Assembly (NCBI GenBank): GCA_033557675.1
Contig: JAWQRM010000032.1
Span: 1-37,725, forward strand
DNA from: Coptodactyla brooksi
Lineage: Eukaryota > Arthropoda > Insecta > Coleoptera > Scarabaeidae
DNA: 37,725 nucleotides
Direction: 5' to 3'
Positions within the stretch are counted from its first letter, which is position 1, and each line of letters opens with the position of its first letter. Below, in pieces: positions 9,576 through 16,534 of the stretch. Below the pieces are notes generated by a model. The model saw nothing but the letters and a program-made list of their open reading frames with translations. It did no database searches and was not told the origin of the DNA. The translations under genes and the position numbers were made by a program.

Positions 9576-12500
9576 AGCAGATCCAGAAGGTGGTCATAGC
9601 GCTCGGTGACTTTATGTCCGCGCAGTGCCACGCGTGCATCGGCGGCACGAACGTTCGCGAGGACATGCGCAAACTCGAGACGGGCATACACGTCGTGGTC
9701 GGGACGCCGGGACGCGTCTTCGACATGATCAACAGGAGGGCGCTCCGCACCCAGCACATTAAAATGTTCGTGCTGGACGAGGCCGACGAGATGTTGTCTC
9801 GAGGCTTCAAGGATCAAATACACGACGTGTTCAAAATGTTAAGTTCGGACGTCCAGGTTATTTTGTTGTCTGCGACGATGCCGCCCGATGTCTTAGACGT
9901 CACTAAAAGTTTTATGCGTAGTCCTATTCGCATCTTAGTTAAAAAAGAGGAACTTACATTAGAAGGTAATATAATACATTTAGTAGGGTTGGCTATATTT
10001 GTATAATTTTTTTTTAATTCTTCAATTAATCTCTCATAGCTAATTATTAAAATTATCATATTGGGTTGATCGGAAAGTAATTTGGTTTTTTTTTCTTGGT
10101 GAAAATAAATGACACTTTTCTTACTAGGGAAGGTTGTGTATTTCCCCTACGATCCCGATAAGAAACCTACATGTATCAATAGTTTGATTGAGATATTCAA
10201 ATTTCAAAATCTTGAATTTTCTTTTTTTTTTTTTTCGCAACTCAGTACATGTAGATATCATTTGCTATGGATACATGTAGGTTCCATATCTGGATCATGG
10301 AGGAAGTACACAACCTTCCCTAGTTAGAGACTATAAATATTTCATGTAATCACATATTCACCATTTTGGTCCAACACCTTTTATCATCTTTCTGGCAGTA
10401 GCATGATTCCATACCCATAAAATTTCTGATCCTTGCTGACAAAAAATTGATCCAAGACATTATTCACGACTTCATTTGAAGTAAAGATCTTCCCGTCCAA
10501 AAAAATTTTGTAGAGACAAAAGACAAGCTGGAAAAGCTTTTGGTGAGTTACCAAACTGGTATGCAGTCTCGCATTATCTTGGTGGAACACTATACCTTTT
10601 CTGTTTGAGTGAATCATGTAATTTGTCTAGTTAATGATAGTACACTTTTGAATTGATCGTGGAATTGTCCTAAAAAATTTGGAAAGAGCTCCTAAAAATT
10701 TTACGAACTTTTGCAGAAGTTGCAAAAAATCATGAAATTTATCCATGATGACAGTACACTTTAGACTTGATCGTGGTATTCTCCAAAAAATTTTGGAAAG
10801 AGCTCCCAAAAAATCATGAAATTTGTCCAGTACACTTTAGAATTGATCGTGCTATTCTCCCGAAAATTTTGCAAACTTTTACAAACTAGTTTGCAAAAAA
10901 TCATGAAGTTCGTCCAGTTAAGGACGATACACTTTAGAATTGGTTGTGGTATTCTCCCAAAAGTTTTAAATAGAGCTCCCAAAAATTTTGCAGACTTTTT
11001 TTATAATAAAAAAAGCAAAATGTGACAAAAATGCTGTTTTTGATTCTCCATCTTTCATAAGACACAAAAAGAAAACAATTGCACAGAACCGAACAAAATA
11101 TTTTCACACATAAATTTTGCAATGTTAGCTGTCAGAATATATAATGCATGTATGGTTTAGAATGAAGTTGGCTGGTTAAAACACAGAAGTCATGTCTCTA
11201 CTGCGAAAAAAATGAAAGTATTTTCCGAACAACCCGATAAGAAAACACTACACAAACACTGAACATAAATATGTTATAACCGAGTACGATAATTATTAAA
11301 TTGCAAACGTAGTATTCGTTTTTGATTCTGTGTTCGTGATTCTTGCCAACCTATAAAAAAACTGTTTCCGTTTTGTTACCTCATTTCTTAAATTCAATGA
11401 TTTCTCACCATGTAGGTATTAAGCAATTCTTTGTGTACGTGGAACGGGAAGACTGGAAGCTGGACACGCTGTGCGATCTGTACGATACATTATCCATCAC
11501 GCAGGCCGTGATATTCTGCAACACCAGGCGCAAGGTCGACTGGCTGACCGAGAACATGCACAAGAGGGATTTTACCGTTTCGGCGATGCACGGCGACATG
11601 GAGCAGAGAGAGCGCGATGTCATTATGCGGCAGTTCAGGACCGGCTCGTCTAGGGTACTAATCACGACCGACCTCTTGGCCCGGGGCATTGACGTTCAGC
11701 AGGTGTCTCTGGTCATCAATTACGATTTACCTTCCAATAGAGAAAATTATATTCATAGGTAATTGTTTTTTTGTTTGTTAAATAAGTATATAAAGTATAA
11801 TATATAGAAAAATTATAATAATAGAGAATATATACATATAAAAGAACAGAACATTATCTAATAGCACAATTTTTCTTTCTCTTATCGTTAGAGTATAAAA
11901 GAAGGAACTCTATCTGTGCTACTTTATGTCTGTCTGTATCTGATAACCATGTCCATTGATCAATAATACAACGAATAATTAACAATGTTTTTCAACTGTT
12001 AAACTTGACAAATGAAATTTTAATTATCAAATTATTATTTCTATTAATTTACTGCGACAGTCGTACAACAGTGATTTATACAAGATATTTGGAATTTCAT
12101 TTTGTACATTTTTGGGGAGATTCTACAAACCCGCCAAAAAGGATTATTTTAATAAATCGAGTGGAAATTCTGTTCTAAGCTTAAGGTATGAATTTTAGAA
12201 TCTCATTACCGATGGTCCAAATGCAAAGTTCTAATAGTATACAGTAACTCATTACAAAGGAACTCGTTATTCGTTAACTTCGTCATGATAACACTTGGCA
12301 CAAAGCACAATGGTATAATTTAGCAAAGTTATTTCGGTGGGTAGTTGACACGAACGCCTGCTACTTTAATCAACAAGGAATAGAGGCGTGCGTTCAAAGC
12401 AGCCTGGAAAAAAAGTAAAAATACAGACAAAACGTTTCTTTCTCTTTTTATTTGCTACACTATATTTTTTCCTTATTAACTTTATTAAGTGTAAAACTAA

Positions 12501-15500
12501 TGATAATTGTATTATACAAATAACTTCAATTTGAAGAGTATAATATTCAAAAAGATATTGAGGTAATACATTTTTTTTTGAGAGGGTAGGTTTGTACCGA
12601 GCAAGTACTGAGTAATAATTTCAGGGTAAACAGATATTTGATTTTGAAAGTAACGAATGGTAAATGAGTAGGGAAAAGTAATAAAAATTGTTATCACTAG
12701 TATGCACGGTGCTGAATAATATTGAATAATGCAAACTGAATCACTTTCAGGTGGTCGTCATAACTTTATTAAATTAGATAGAACATCCTATATTTCTTTT
12801 CACTCATATACTTGATTTTCTTTAACTGCTGTTAAACGCATGTTATGGGTGCATTTAAGCGGAGCAGATCATGACTTGATATCATGGCACGCTTCTTGAT
12901 CGTGTACACAAAAATCTTGAAAAATATTGGTGTTTTGCACTTAATAATAATGATAAGTAAACATACTTGATAATAAAACATACATTTAATTAGTGTGAAA
13001 GAAATAATATGAATTTTAGATTACTTAACAATAGAAATTTGCAGAAACAAAACAGCACTTGGATCTTTCTCAGTCCTTGGAAAACCGAGGTCGAAATTTT
13101 CGTTCCCAGTATAAAGTGCATATCTATGGGTTTTATTCTTTTTATCTTCAAAAGAGGAAAGTGTATGCGAACCCTACTCTTTTAGATGCACAGTTGAATT
13201 GTGCAGTAATACTGAGAAGAAGAAGGAGCCAGCTGAGATGAACTTGCATTGAAGCAAAAACCAAACAAACTTGTTTGGGAAAATAAACTGCAAAGAACTT
13301 AAATCATAATTGCTCCGAGATTTGAATTAGAACATAACAGTGTTTTTAATATTTTAATTAACTTTAAAAAATAAGAAAGCTATCAATACGTAATTGACAA
13401 AATAACAAATAAAAGGATATGTGCTCAATATGTCTTCAAGGTTTCTCTAATCAGAATTACATTCTAATTCAATTGAACCAGTACTATGGTATTTATAAAC
13501 GATTATTTTGGAAACTTTAAACACTTTCTAGTTAAATGGCCATTGTCTAAAAAACCTCTTTATTTTGGTATGGGCGAATATATATTTTATAGAAAGGAAA
13601 TTCTATGTGGAATACCCATTGTCCTGTTTTTGGGTGGTGTTTTCCAAAATTTTTCAAATGTAACTTTGAAATTATTCTAAAATACACCATTTTTAGAATA
13701 AAAGCTTTAGAGGCCACCTAAAGCTTTTATCACTATTTTTTATCTACTATTTTATCACTATTGGTCATATTTTGTTTTCTTGTTTGTTTTTGTATGTTGT
13801 ATACTTTGTTATTACTATAGTTTAAATTTAATAAAACTATTATTGAGAGAAGAGGTTAGAAAGATAACATATCTTTTTATACAATAAGAGCTTTGAAAAT
13901 TCTCGTTCACTTTCACACCTTCATAAAGATGTTGCCTTCATGAAATGACTGTGAAGACTGTAATTAATATTTTTATTTCAAACAACAACCATTATCTTCT
14001 TGTGCATTCTAGCATCATGGGATGATAAAGTAAAATATTCAATAACTTCTTTCGTATATTTTTTTTAGTAACAAGCGAAATTAACAATTATGCTTTCATT
14101 AACATGAATAGGGAACATTTTACTAGTAGTTTATCTGTACTAAACATATTTTAACATATTTTATGCTATCTTCAGTGGTTGATCTATCCATTCGTCTGTG
14201 ATTGCTGTAATCTTTACCACATTAGACCACAGTTTATTTTGCATATAAACTAATTATTCTGGAATCTGATAAAGGTACGCTTTTCATGAAAAAATTATAA
14301 CAAACTATTTATAGCAAAATACATTTTTAGAATCTAAGTAAAATTGTGAGTTAAAAATTATATGGATAGTAATACAGTCTTGTCACTCATGAAGCGTATT
14401 TATTCTGAAACTCTGTTATATATTGTTTTGTTTAGTGAAAAATAAAAGTTAATCAAATAAAAGTTGCTTCACATCGAACTCTTCATTATTTAAAGCTACT
14501 TTCGAGTACACAGGGTGTTCAGTTTATTCTAAACTCTATCCAACTATAACAAAATATAATAACTGGGATCAAAGTAAAAGTAATAATAGTAATAAGTATA
14601 TTTGTTGCTCTCTCCCTCATCATTAAACCATACTTATTAAATAGTAAGTTAAACGATAATCAGTTGTTAACTGCTATTCTTTCCACACTCAAAGATACAC
14701 ATTTTAACAATAACAACACAAAAGAACGACCTGCAATAATGAAGTTATCAAAATCAGTACAAAATGAACAAAAAAGCAAATAAACTCACTGCATCTCACA
14801 ACGTGCGTCTTATAGAAATAATCATAAATTTTATGTTTTGCCAAGGTCACCGACATACCTCCAACACAGAATGGCATTGAATTCATTGTTATTGCGATGT
14901 TGTATGAGAAGGATCGTTTAAACCTATCTACATTACGTCATACCTATGCGATATTCTATGTGCTATGTTTGGGGGCTTCTGCTAATAATTTTAAGAAACA
15001 AAATAATGAATGCAATAGATGCATTTTGAATGCTTTATTTTCTTCATATGTAACCATTGGCAATCAACTAACTTATGAGAAATATGTTCATATTTTCTAA
15101 TGCTTAATAAGAATCTCAAACATGCATTCTGCACTATCTGAATATGGCAAGCCTCCATCCTATCCAAACAGGTATCATAAACATAGTCCCAGTAATCGAA
15201 TCTAGACTGAATTAGTGCGTTGCATAGTAGGTTCTTGCTACTGATGCATAGGTGCCTAAAAGAAAGTTATCGGAAAAGAAAAAGAAAGTTTTTTTTGTTA
15301 TTCATTGAAAGCAATCAAAGGAATAATTTGACAATGTATGATGATTTGTATCTATTTTTTCTTCTTTTCTGCGAGTCATTAAACAGTCAAGAAAAGAATA
15401 AGATCATTATAGGCAGTTTTCTTACTAAAGTTGATCTTGTTATATCAACTTTTATAAAGATTTAAAGTTACCTACTTTCAGGGGTACTATAAACATTAAG

Positions 15501-15924
15501 GTAGACTTTTAAATAAATAAGTATTACATTTCTTGGTTTAGTTAATGCCCTTGTTTAGTCTTATTGCTGTATTTGGTGTTTCAAGCATAACATTTACTTC
15601 AGTATAAAGAAGTAACATAAATTAATTACTGTTATAATGAGCAGGATTCGTCAATATTATCATGTTCATTATAATAGCATTGGATTTCCATTAAACAAAT
15701 GCTATTTATTTGAAACTTTGTGCTTATAGTCAAGTTTGATGTGACTCTTCTGAATTGTGAATATACTTTTTTTTTGTAGGATTGGTCGTGGCGGCAGATT
15801 TGGTCGTAAGGGTGTGGCGATAAACTTCGTCACGGAGGATGACAAACGAAACCTAAAAGATATCGAACAGTTTTACAATACGCATATAGACGAGATGCCC
15901 ATGAACGTGGCCGATCTGATCTAA
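1461..15924 (+). CDS. eIF4A: eIF4A, DEAD-box RNA helicase of translation initiation (4 coding exons)
   Basis: Spliced CDS join(1461..1483, 9214..9965, 11416..11758, 15780..15924) is 1263 nt, or 420 residues plus TAA. All three introns are GT..AG and phases match (2, 1, 2). Motifs in order: Q motif FEKPSAIQ (67-74), Walker A AQSGTGKT (91-98), PTRELAQQ (123-130), TPGR (172-175), DEAD (196-199), SAT (227-229), VIFCNTRRK (290-298), TTDLLARGID (342-351) and HRIGRGGR (372-379); it ends in ADLI as the family does. In the family, this ATP-dependent helicase is the eIF4F subunit that unwinds 5' UTR structure for ribosome scanning in the cytoplasm. Length is slightly above the ~403-residue fly protein because of a longer acidic/proline-rich N-terminus. 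No residue essential to the helicase core is missing, so the gene looks functional. The eIF4AIII paralogue is excluded by the N-terminus and the overall eIF4A1/2-type sequence. Confidence 0.97.
2041..2112 (+). repeat. Interspersed repeat with GGTTAGCGAAACGT core (half element)
   Basis: GCTCCTGATGATG..GGTTAGCGAAACGTGCGTCG..TTTCGGTTTTGGTATAGACGTGG aligns with the right half of the foldback at 5757-5953, which reads GCTCCTAATGAT..GGTTAGCGAAATGTACGTCGAGC..CCAATTTTAGTGTATTGGTG. Only one arm is present here. The family is not identified. Confidence 0.55.
2239..2716. repeat. Array of perfect short hairpins
   Basis: Exact stems within 480 bp: AAGCTACCGT/ACGGTAGCTT (2239-2266), ACTTGTAA/TTACAAGT (2275-2294), GGTTCCA/TGGAACC (2435-2456), GTATAGTTAGTG/CACTAACTATAC (2535-2568, 12 bp), GTGGTACAAAG/CTTTGTACCAC (2586-2614, 11 bp), GAAGA/TCTTC (2629-2640), GTCACT/AGTGAC (2691-2716). 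Loops are 2-14 nt. Overlapping ORFs on both strands (2317-2559, 2462-2698) have no recognised domain and are probably by-products. Confidence 0.75.
2750..3850. repeat. Large foldback element with an internal direct duplication
   Basis: The segment 2815-2933 (GAAAATATTGAAGGGAGAAG.., AAGCAACAGC) is repeated inverted at about 3700-3830 (GCTGTTGCTTCG.., CTTCTCCCTTCGATATTTCC). The segment about 3300-3474 (CACATACACCATAC) is inverted at 3530-3700 (GTATGGTGTATGTG), with the centre near 3500. The left arm also carries a direct duplication, 3002-3240 versus 3265-3480 (shared AGTAAACCACAGTTAATTTC). No coding capacity is recognised. It is a decayed foldback-type DNA transposon or the result of inverted duplication. 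Confidence 0.65.
2934..3001 (+). mobile_element. 68-bp tRNA-like (SINE head-like) insertion
   Basis: Between AAGCAACAGC and a T10 run, this copy carries 68 bp absent from the sibling copies of the same repeat (inverted copy near 3700; direct copy near 3270). It contains ATGGTCGAATGCG (weak A-box-like) and GAGTTCGAACC (close to the Pol III B box GGTTCGANNCC) and is followed at once by T10, a Pol III terminator. It does not fold into a full cloverleaf by eye, so it is called a tRNA-derived remnant and not a tRNA gene. Confidence 0.4.
3905..4385. repeat. Direct repeat pair plus hairpin cluster
   Basis: 3905-3990 and 4290-4380 share AAATTTAAATAATA-GGATGCTGAA and TTTACAAGCTATT. Between them lie exact hairpins: TTTAAGAA/TTCTTAAA (4019-4049), GACAAAAAACAAT/ATTGTTTTGTC (4055-4087, two extra As on one side), TTCCACAAA/TTTGTGGAA (4094-4117) and TTGCTA/TAGCAA (4190-4205). 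The minus-strand ORF 3983-4180 overlies these and is not considered a gene. Confidence 0.6.
4600..5710 (+). repeat. Diverged tandem duplication, two copies of about 0.5-0.6 kb
   Basis: Copy 1 about 4600-5150 and copy 2 about 5215-5710 share, in the same order, AGATGAAGAACAGTAT, GAGAATAATTGCCA, GCTATAAGAGAACAC, AAATGTTACTGTTATTT and GACAAACTTG. No intact ORF is present in either. Probably a duplicated fragment of an old transposon in eIF4A intron 1. Confidence 0.65.
5757..5953. mobile_element. Foldback MITE-like element
   Basis: The left arm 5759-5811 (CACCAAAATTGGAAAGAAAA..TGCTCG..TTTTGCTAACC) is the imperfect reverse complement of 5900-5953 (GGTTAGCGAAATG..CGAGCATTC..TTCCAATTTTAGTG). The centre is a perfect 11-bp stem ATCATTAGGAG/CTCCTAATGAT (5861-5892, loop 10). 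The half copy at 2041-2112 is a second member. Class unknown; no target duplication could be assigned. Confidence 0.65.
5954..6855. other. eIF4A intron 1, unassigned AT-rich stretch
   Basis: No gene seen. Contains a transposon-end-like ACAGAGTGTTTCATTTAG at about 6210, and perfect hairpins TTTTATCA/TGATAAAA (6530-6558) and GAGTGCA/TGCACTC (6727-6747). Confidence 0.5.
6860..7570 (-). pseudogene. Mariner-type transposase remnants (minus strand)
   Basis: Read on the minus strand from about 7560, frames drift through stretches resembling a mauritiana-type mariner transposase (AEFNLENEAR, then ANPSQT.HELT.RFDV, NHIVTHDKT near the first catalytic Asp region). From about 7160 to 6870 comes a C-terminal part like the DUF4817/mariner group (FPGEWIARGDPIHWPPKS, NTREKLIDDV). 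Stops and frameshifts are frequent. The two halves may derive from two nested elements. Not functional. Confidence 0.55.
7571..8300. other. eIF4A intron 1, unassigned
   Basis: Several overlapping short ORFs on both strands (7571-8089) have no recognised domain; one minus-strand ORF (7571-7759) may be the 5' part of the neighbouring transposase remnant. No gene is claimed. Confidence 0.4.
8306..8560 (-). pseudogene. Mariner transposase N-terminal fragment (HTH region)
   Basis: On the minus strand, with one frameshift near the start, the translation gives LREVLLFFFNLKK, AAEAHAPSKTTCGDWFKCFR, then TEDRGSSGRPKTIEDADLQ and ALLDEDDTQTQDQLAENLN. This is the order of the mariner (irritans-like) N-terminus: AAEAH, TC..WF..FR, GRPKT linker and the second helix-turn-helix with Q-rich turn. 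The catalytic domain is absent. It is a dead fragment in eIF4A intron 1. Confidence 0.75.
8561..9213. other. eIF4A intron 1, 3' end
   Basis: Noncoding. Contains an imperfect inverted repeat ATGTCCAAGAAAC (about 8887-8899) / GTTTCTTGGGCAT (about 8930-8942) and, at its end, the T-rich acceptor for exon 2. Nothing else is recognised. Confidence 0.5.
9214..9965 (+). CDS. eIF4A: eIF4A coding exon 2 (RecA domain 1)
   Basis: The acceptor TTTTCTTTAG precedes 9214 and the donor AAG|GTAATA follows 9965. The exon encodes residues 9-258 and the first base of Gly259, i.e. the whole first RecA-like domain with Walker A, DEAD and SAT motifs. Base composition is split: up to about 9800 nearly every third position is G or C, while the last ~150 bp switches to A/T-ending codons without any break in the protein. 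Antisense ORFs over 9197-9823 are shadows of this high GC3. Confidence 0.97.
10124..10323. mobile_element. 200-bp MITE nested in the mariner relic
   Basis: Left end CTAGGGAAGGTTGTGTATTT and right end (reverse complement) CTAGGGAAGGTTGTGTACTT form an inverted repeat; similarity continues inward through GATCC.GATA and AACCTACATGTAT for ~55 bp. TTA lies on both sides (10121-10123 and 10324-10326), a probable 3-bp target duplication compatible with the PIF/Harbinger superfamily. No coding capacity. It is younger than the mariner it interrupts. Confidence 0.75.
10330..10617 (-). pseudogene. Mariner transposase C-terminal pseudogene with internal deletion
   Basis: The minus-strand reading contains RKGIVFHQDNARLHTS, which holds the second catalytic Asp in the mariner HQDNAR.H motif, then NGKIF-type and GIMLLPER motifs. 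The block expected between them, with the PPYSPDLAPSDYHLF motif and the third catalytic Asp, is deleted. After LLPER two in-frame stops replace WQ, followed by KVLDQNGEYV and the end. Catalytically dead. The deletion makes the segment about 25 residues shorter than normal. Confidence 0.8.
10625..11000. repeat. Degenerate tandem repeat, about 4 units of 85-125 bp
   Basis: Units share GTACACTTTAGAATTGATCG, GGTATTCTCC, AAAATTTTG, GAGCTCCC and AAAAAATCATGAA-TT-GTCC in order. Unit starts are near 10633, 10750, 10826 and 10918. Length varies because internal blocks are lost in some units. Lies inside the mariner relic, where transposase coding sequence would be expected. Confidence 0.7.
11416..11758 (+). 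CDS. eIF4A: eIF4A coding exon 3 (RecA domain 2)
   Basis: The acceptor CATGTAG precedes 11416 and the donor CATAG|GTAATT follows 11758. The exon completes Gly259 and encodes residues 260-372, covering motifs IV (VIFCNTRRK), SAMHGDM and V (TTDLLARGIDVQQV), and ends inside the motif VI Arg codon. An upstream ATG at 11343 belongs to intron 2 and is not a start. Confidence 0.96.
13698..13730. repeat. Perfect hairpin, 13-bp stem, 7-nt loop
   Basis: ATAAAAGCTTTAG, loop AGGCCAC, CTAAAGCTTTTAT. This is one of the longest exact short hairpins in the window; it lies mid-intron, away from any splice site. Confidence 0.8.
14512..14553 (-). repeat. Inverted copy of the 28-130 repeat end
   Basis: CACAGGGTGTTCAGTTTATT then CTAAACTCTATCCAACT is the reverse complement of the window-start repeat with few changes. 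The CAGGGTGTTC box resembles the ends of several insect transposon families, but no body was found next to it. Confidence 0.5.
15780..15924 (+). CDS. eIF4A: eIF4A coding exon 4 (motif VI and C-terminus)
   Basis: A long T-run ending TTTTTGTAG gives the acceptor. The exon starts by completing Arg373 and encodes IGRGGRFGRKGVAINF and then the conserved C-terminal DIEQFYNT..DEMP..ADLI, with TAA at 15922-15924. It completes motif VI (HRIGRGGR), split across a 4.0-kb intron. A minus-strand ORF over 15830-16030 is a shadow. Confidence 0.96.
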
Positions 15925-16534
15925 TTTGGCGGATACGCTGTGACCGACGACGTTGCCTAGAGTTTCCTATGGTGTGAGTATCTGCTGCTCTCGTGCATCG
16001 ACTGCGACATATGTGAATATTGTGCGCCATTACGTCTCTTTAGGGCAGCGCCTAGGCCCCCGCCTCCGCGGCCCGTCAAATAAACATTTGAAAGTGTGTC
16101 TTTTAAAAAATATTTATCGTTTAGTTCTCTTATATATTTTTTTTCTATATCCTACAACTTTTCTCTCTCCGTTATTTTTTTCTTTTTATTATTTTTCGGT
16201 TCTCGCCTTTCGATTATTATTGAGATATAATTGTATTGTAATTGTAATAGGTTAGTACTAGTGTAATATTTCATAATAATAATTGAGCGTGGGTGTGGTA
16301 CCGTATACATGGGGGTGATAAGAGTGTGCCAGGCCCGAAGGTTGCGGGGCGGCGGTCCGCATAACCATCGGGCCGCCGCCCCCTTGCACCACTGTCGTCT
16401 CCGCAGGGGTTTAGTTGGATTCTGGAATGGTTTTTTTATGTACAAACGGTGTAGGCGAAGAGACCAGCTGAAATATTTTCAATTAAATGTTGCTTCTTTT
16501 GTATATCTGACGAAACAAAGAATAATTGAATAAA
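15925..16534 (+). other. eIF4A: eIF4A 3' UTR (proximal and distal polyadenylation signals)
   Basis: After the TAA, AATAAA occurs at 16079-16084 (155 nt downstream) and again at 16529-16534. The proximal signal alone gives a ~180-nt UTR; the distal one would include the GC-rich hairpin at 16346-16382. Which is used cannot be read from sequence. Confidence 0.5.
16346..16382 (+). other. Very GC-rich 14-bp RNA hairpin downstream of eIF4A
   Basis: GGGGCGGCGGTCCG (16346-16359), loop CATAACCAT, CGGGCCGCCGCCCC (16369-16382). The one mismatch (T opposite G) is a G-U wobble in RNA. It sits within a GC island of about 120 bp (16315-16415) surrounded by AT-rich sequence. It may be a distal 3' UTR structure of eIF4A or part of an unrecognised transcript. 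Confidence 0.7.

Larger units (their letters stand above)
10061..11237 (-). mobile_element. Mariner element relic in eIF4A intron 2, with nested insertion
   Basis: The ends are inverted repeats: left TTGGGTTGATCGGAAAGTAA (10061 on), right reverse complement TCGGGTTGTTCGGAAAATAC (ending 11237). Each is flanked by TA (10059-10060 and 11238-11239), the mariner target. A transposase C-terminus lies at 10330-10617 on the minus strand. The rest of the gene is missing; in its place is a degenerate tandem repeat (10625-11000). A 200-bp MITE (10124-10323) has inserted near the element's 3' end. It is non-autonomous and decayed; size 1.18 kb, close to a full mariner. Confidence 0.8.
11759..15779. other. 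eIF4A intron 3 (4.0 kb)
   Basis: AT-rich with no recognised gene; ORFs at 12512-12697, 13059-13241, 13486-13680, 14704-15100 and 15220-15465 have no domain and are treated as chance. It contains repeat-family relatives at 12755-12795 and 14512-14553 and a 13-bp hairpin at 13698-13730. Confidence 0.6.

Noticed and set aside
9197..9823. Long minus-strand ORF (208 codons) opposite eIF4A exon 2
   Set aside because: It is the shadow of a GC3-rich exon: composition is dominated by Arg/Ala/Leu/His, it has no domain, and the plus-strand frame is unmistakable eIF4A.
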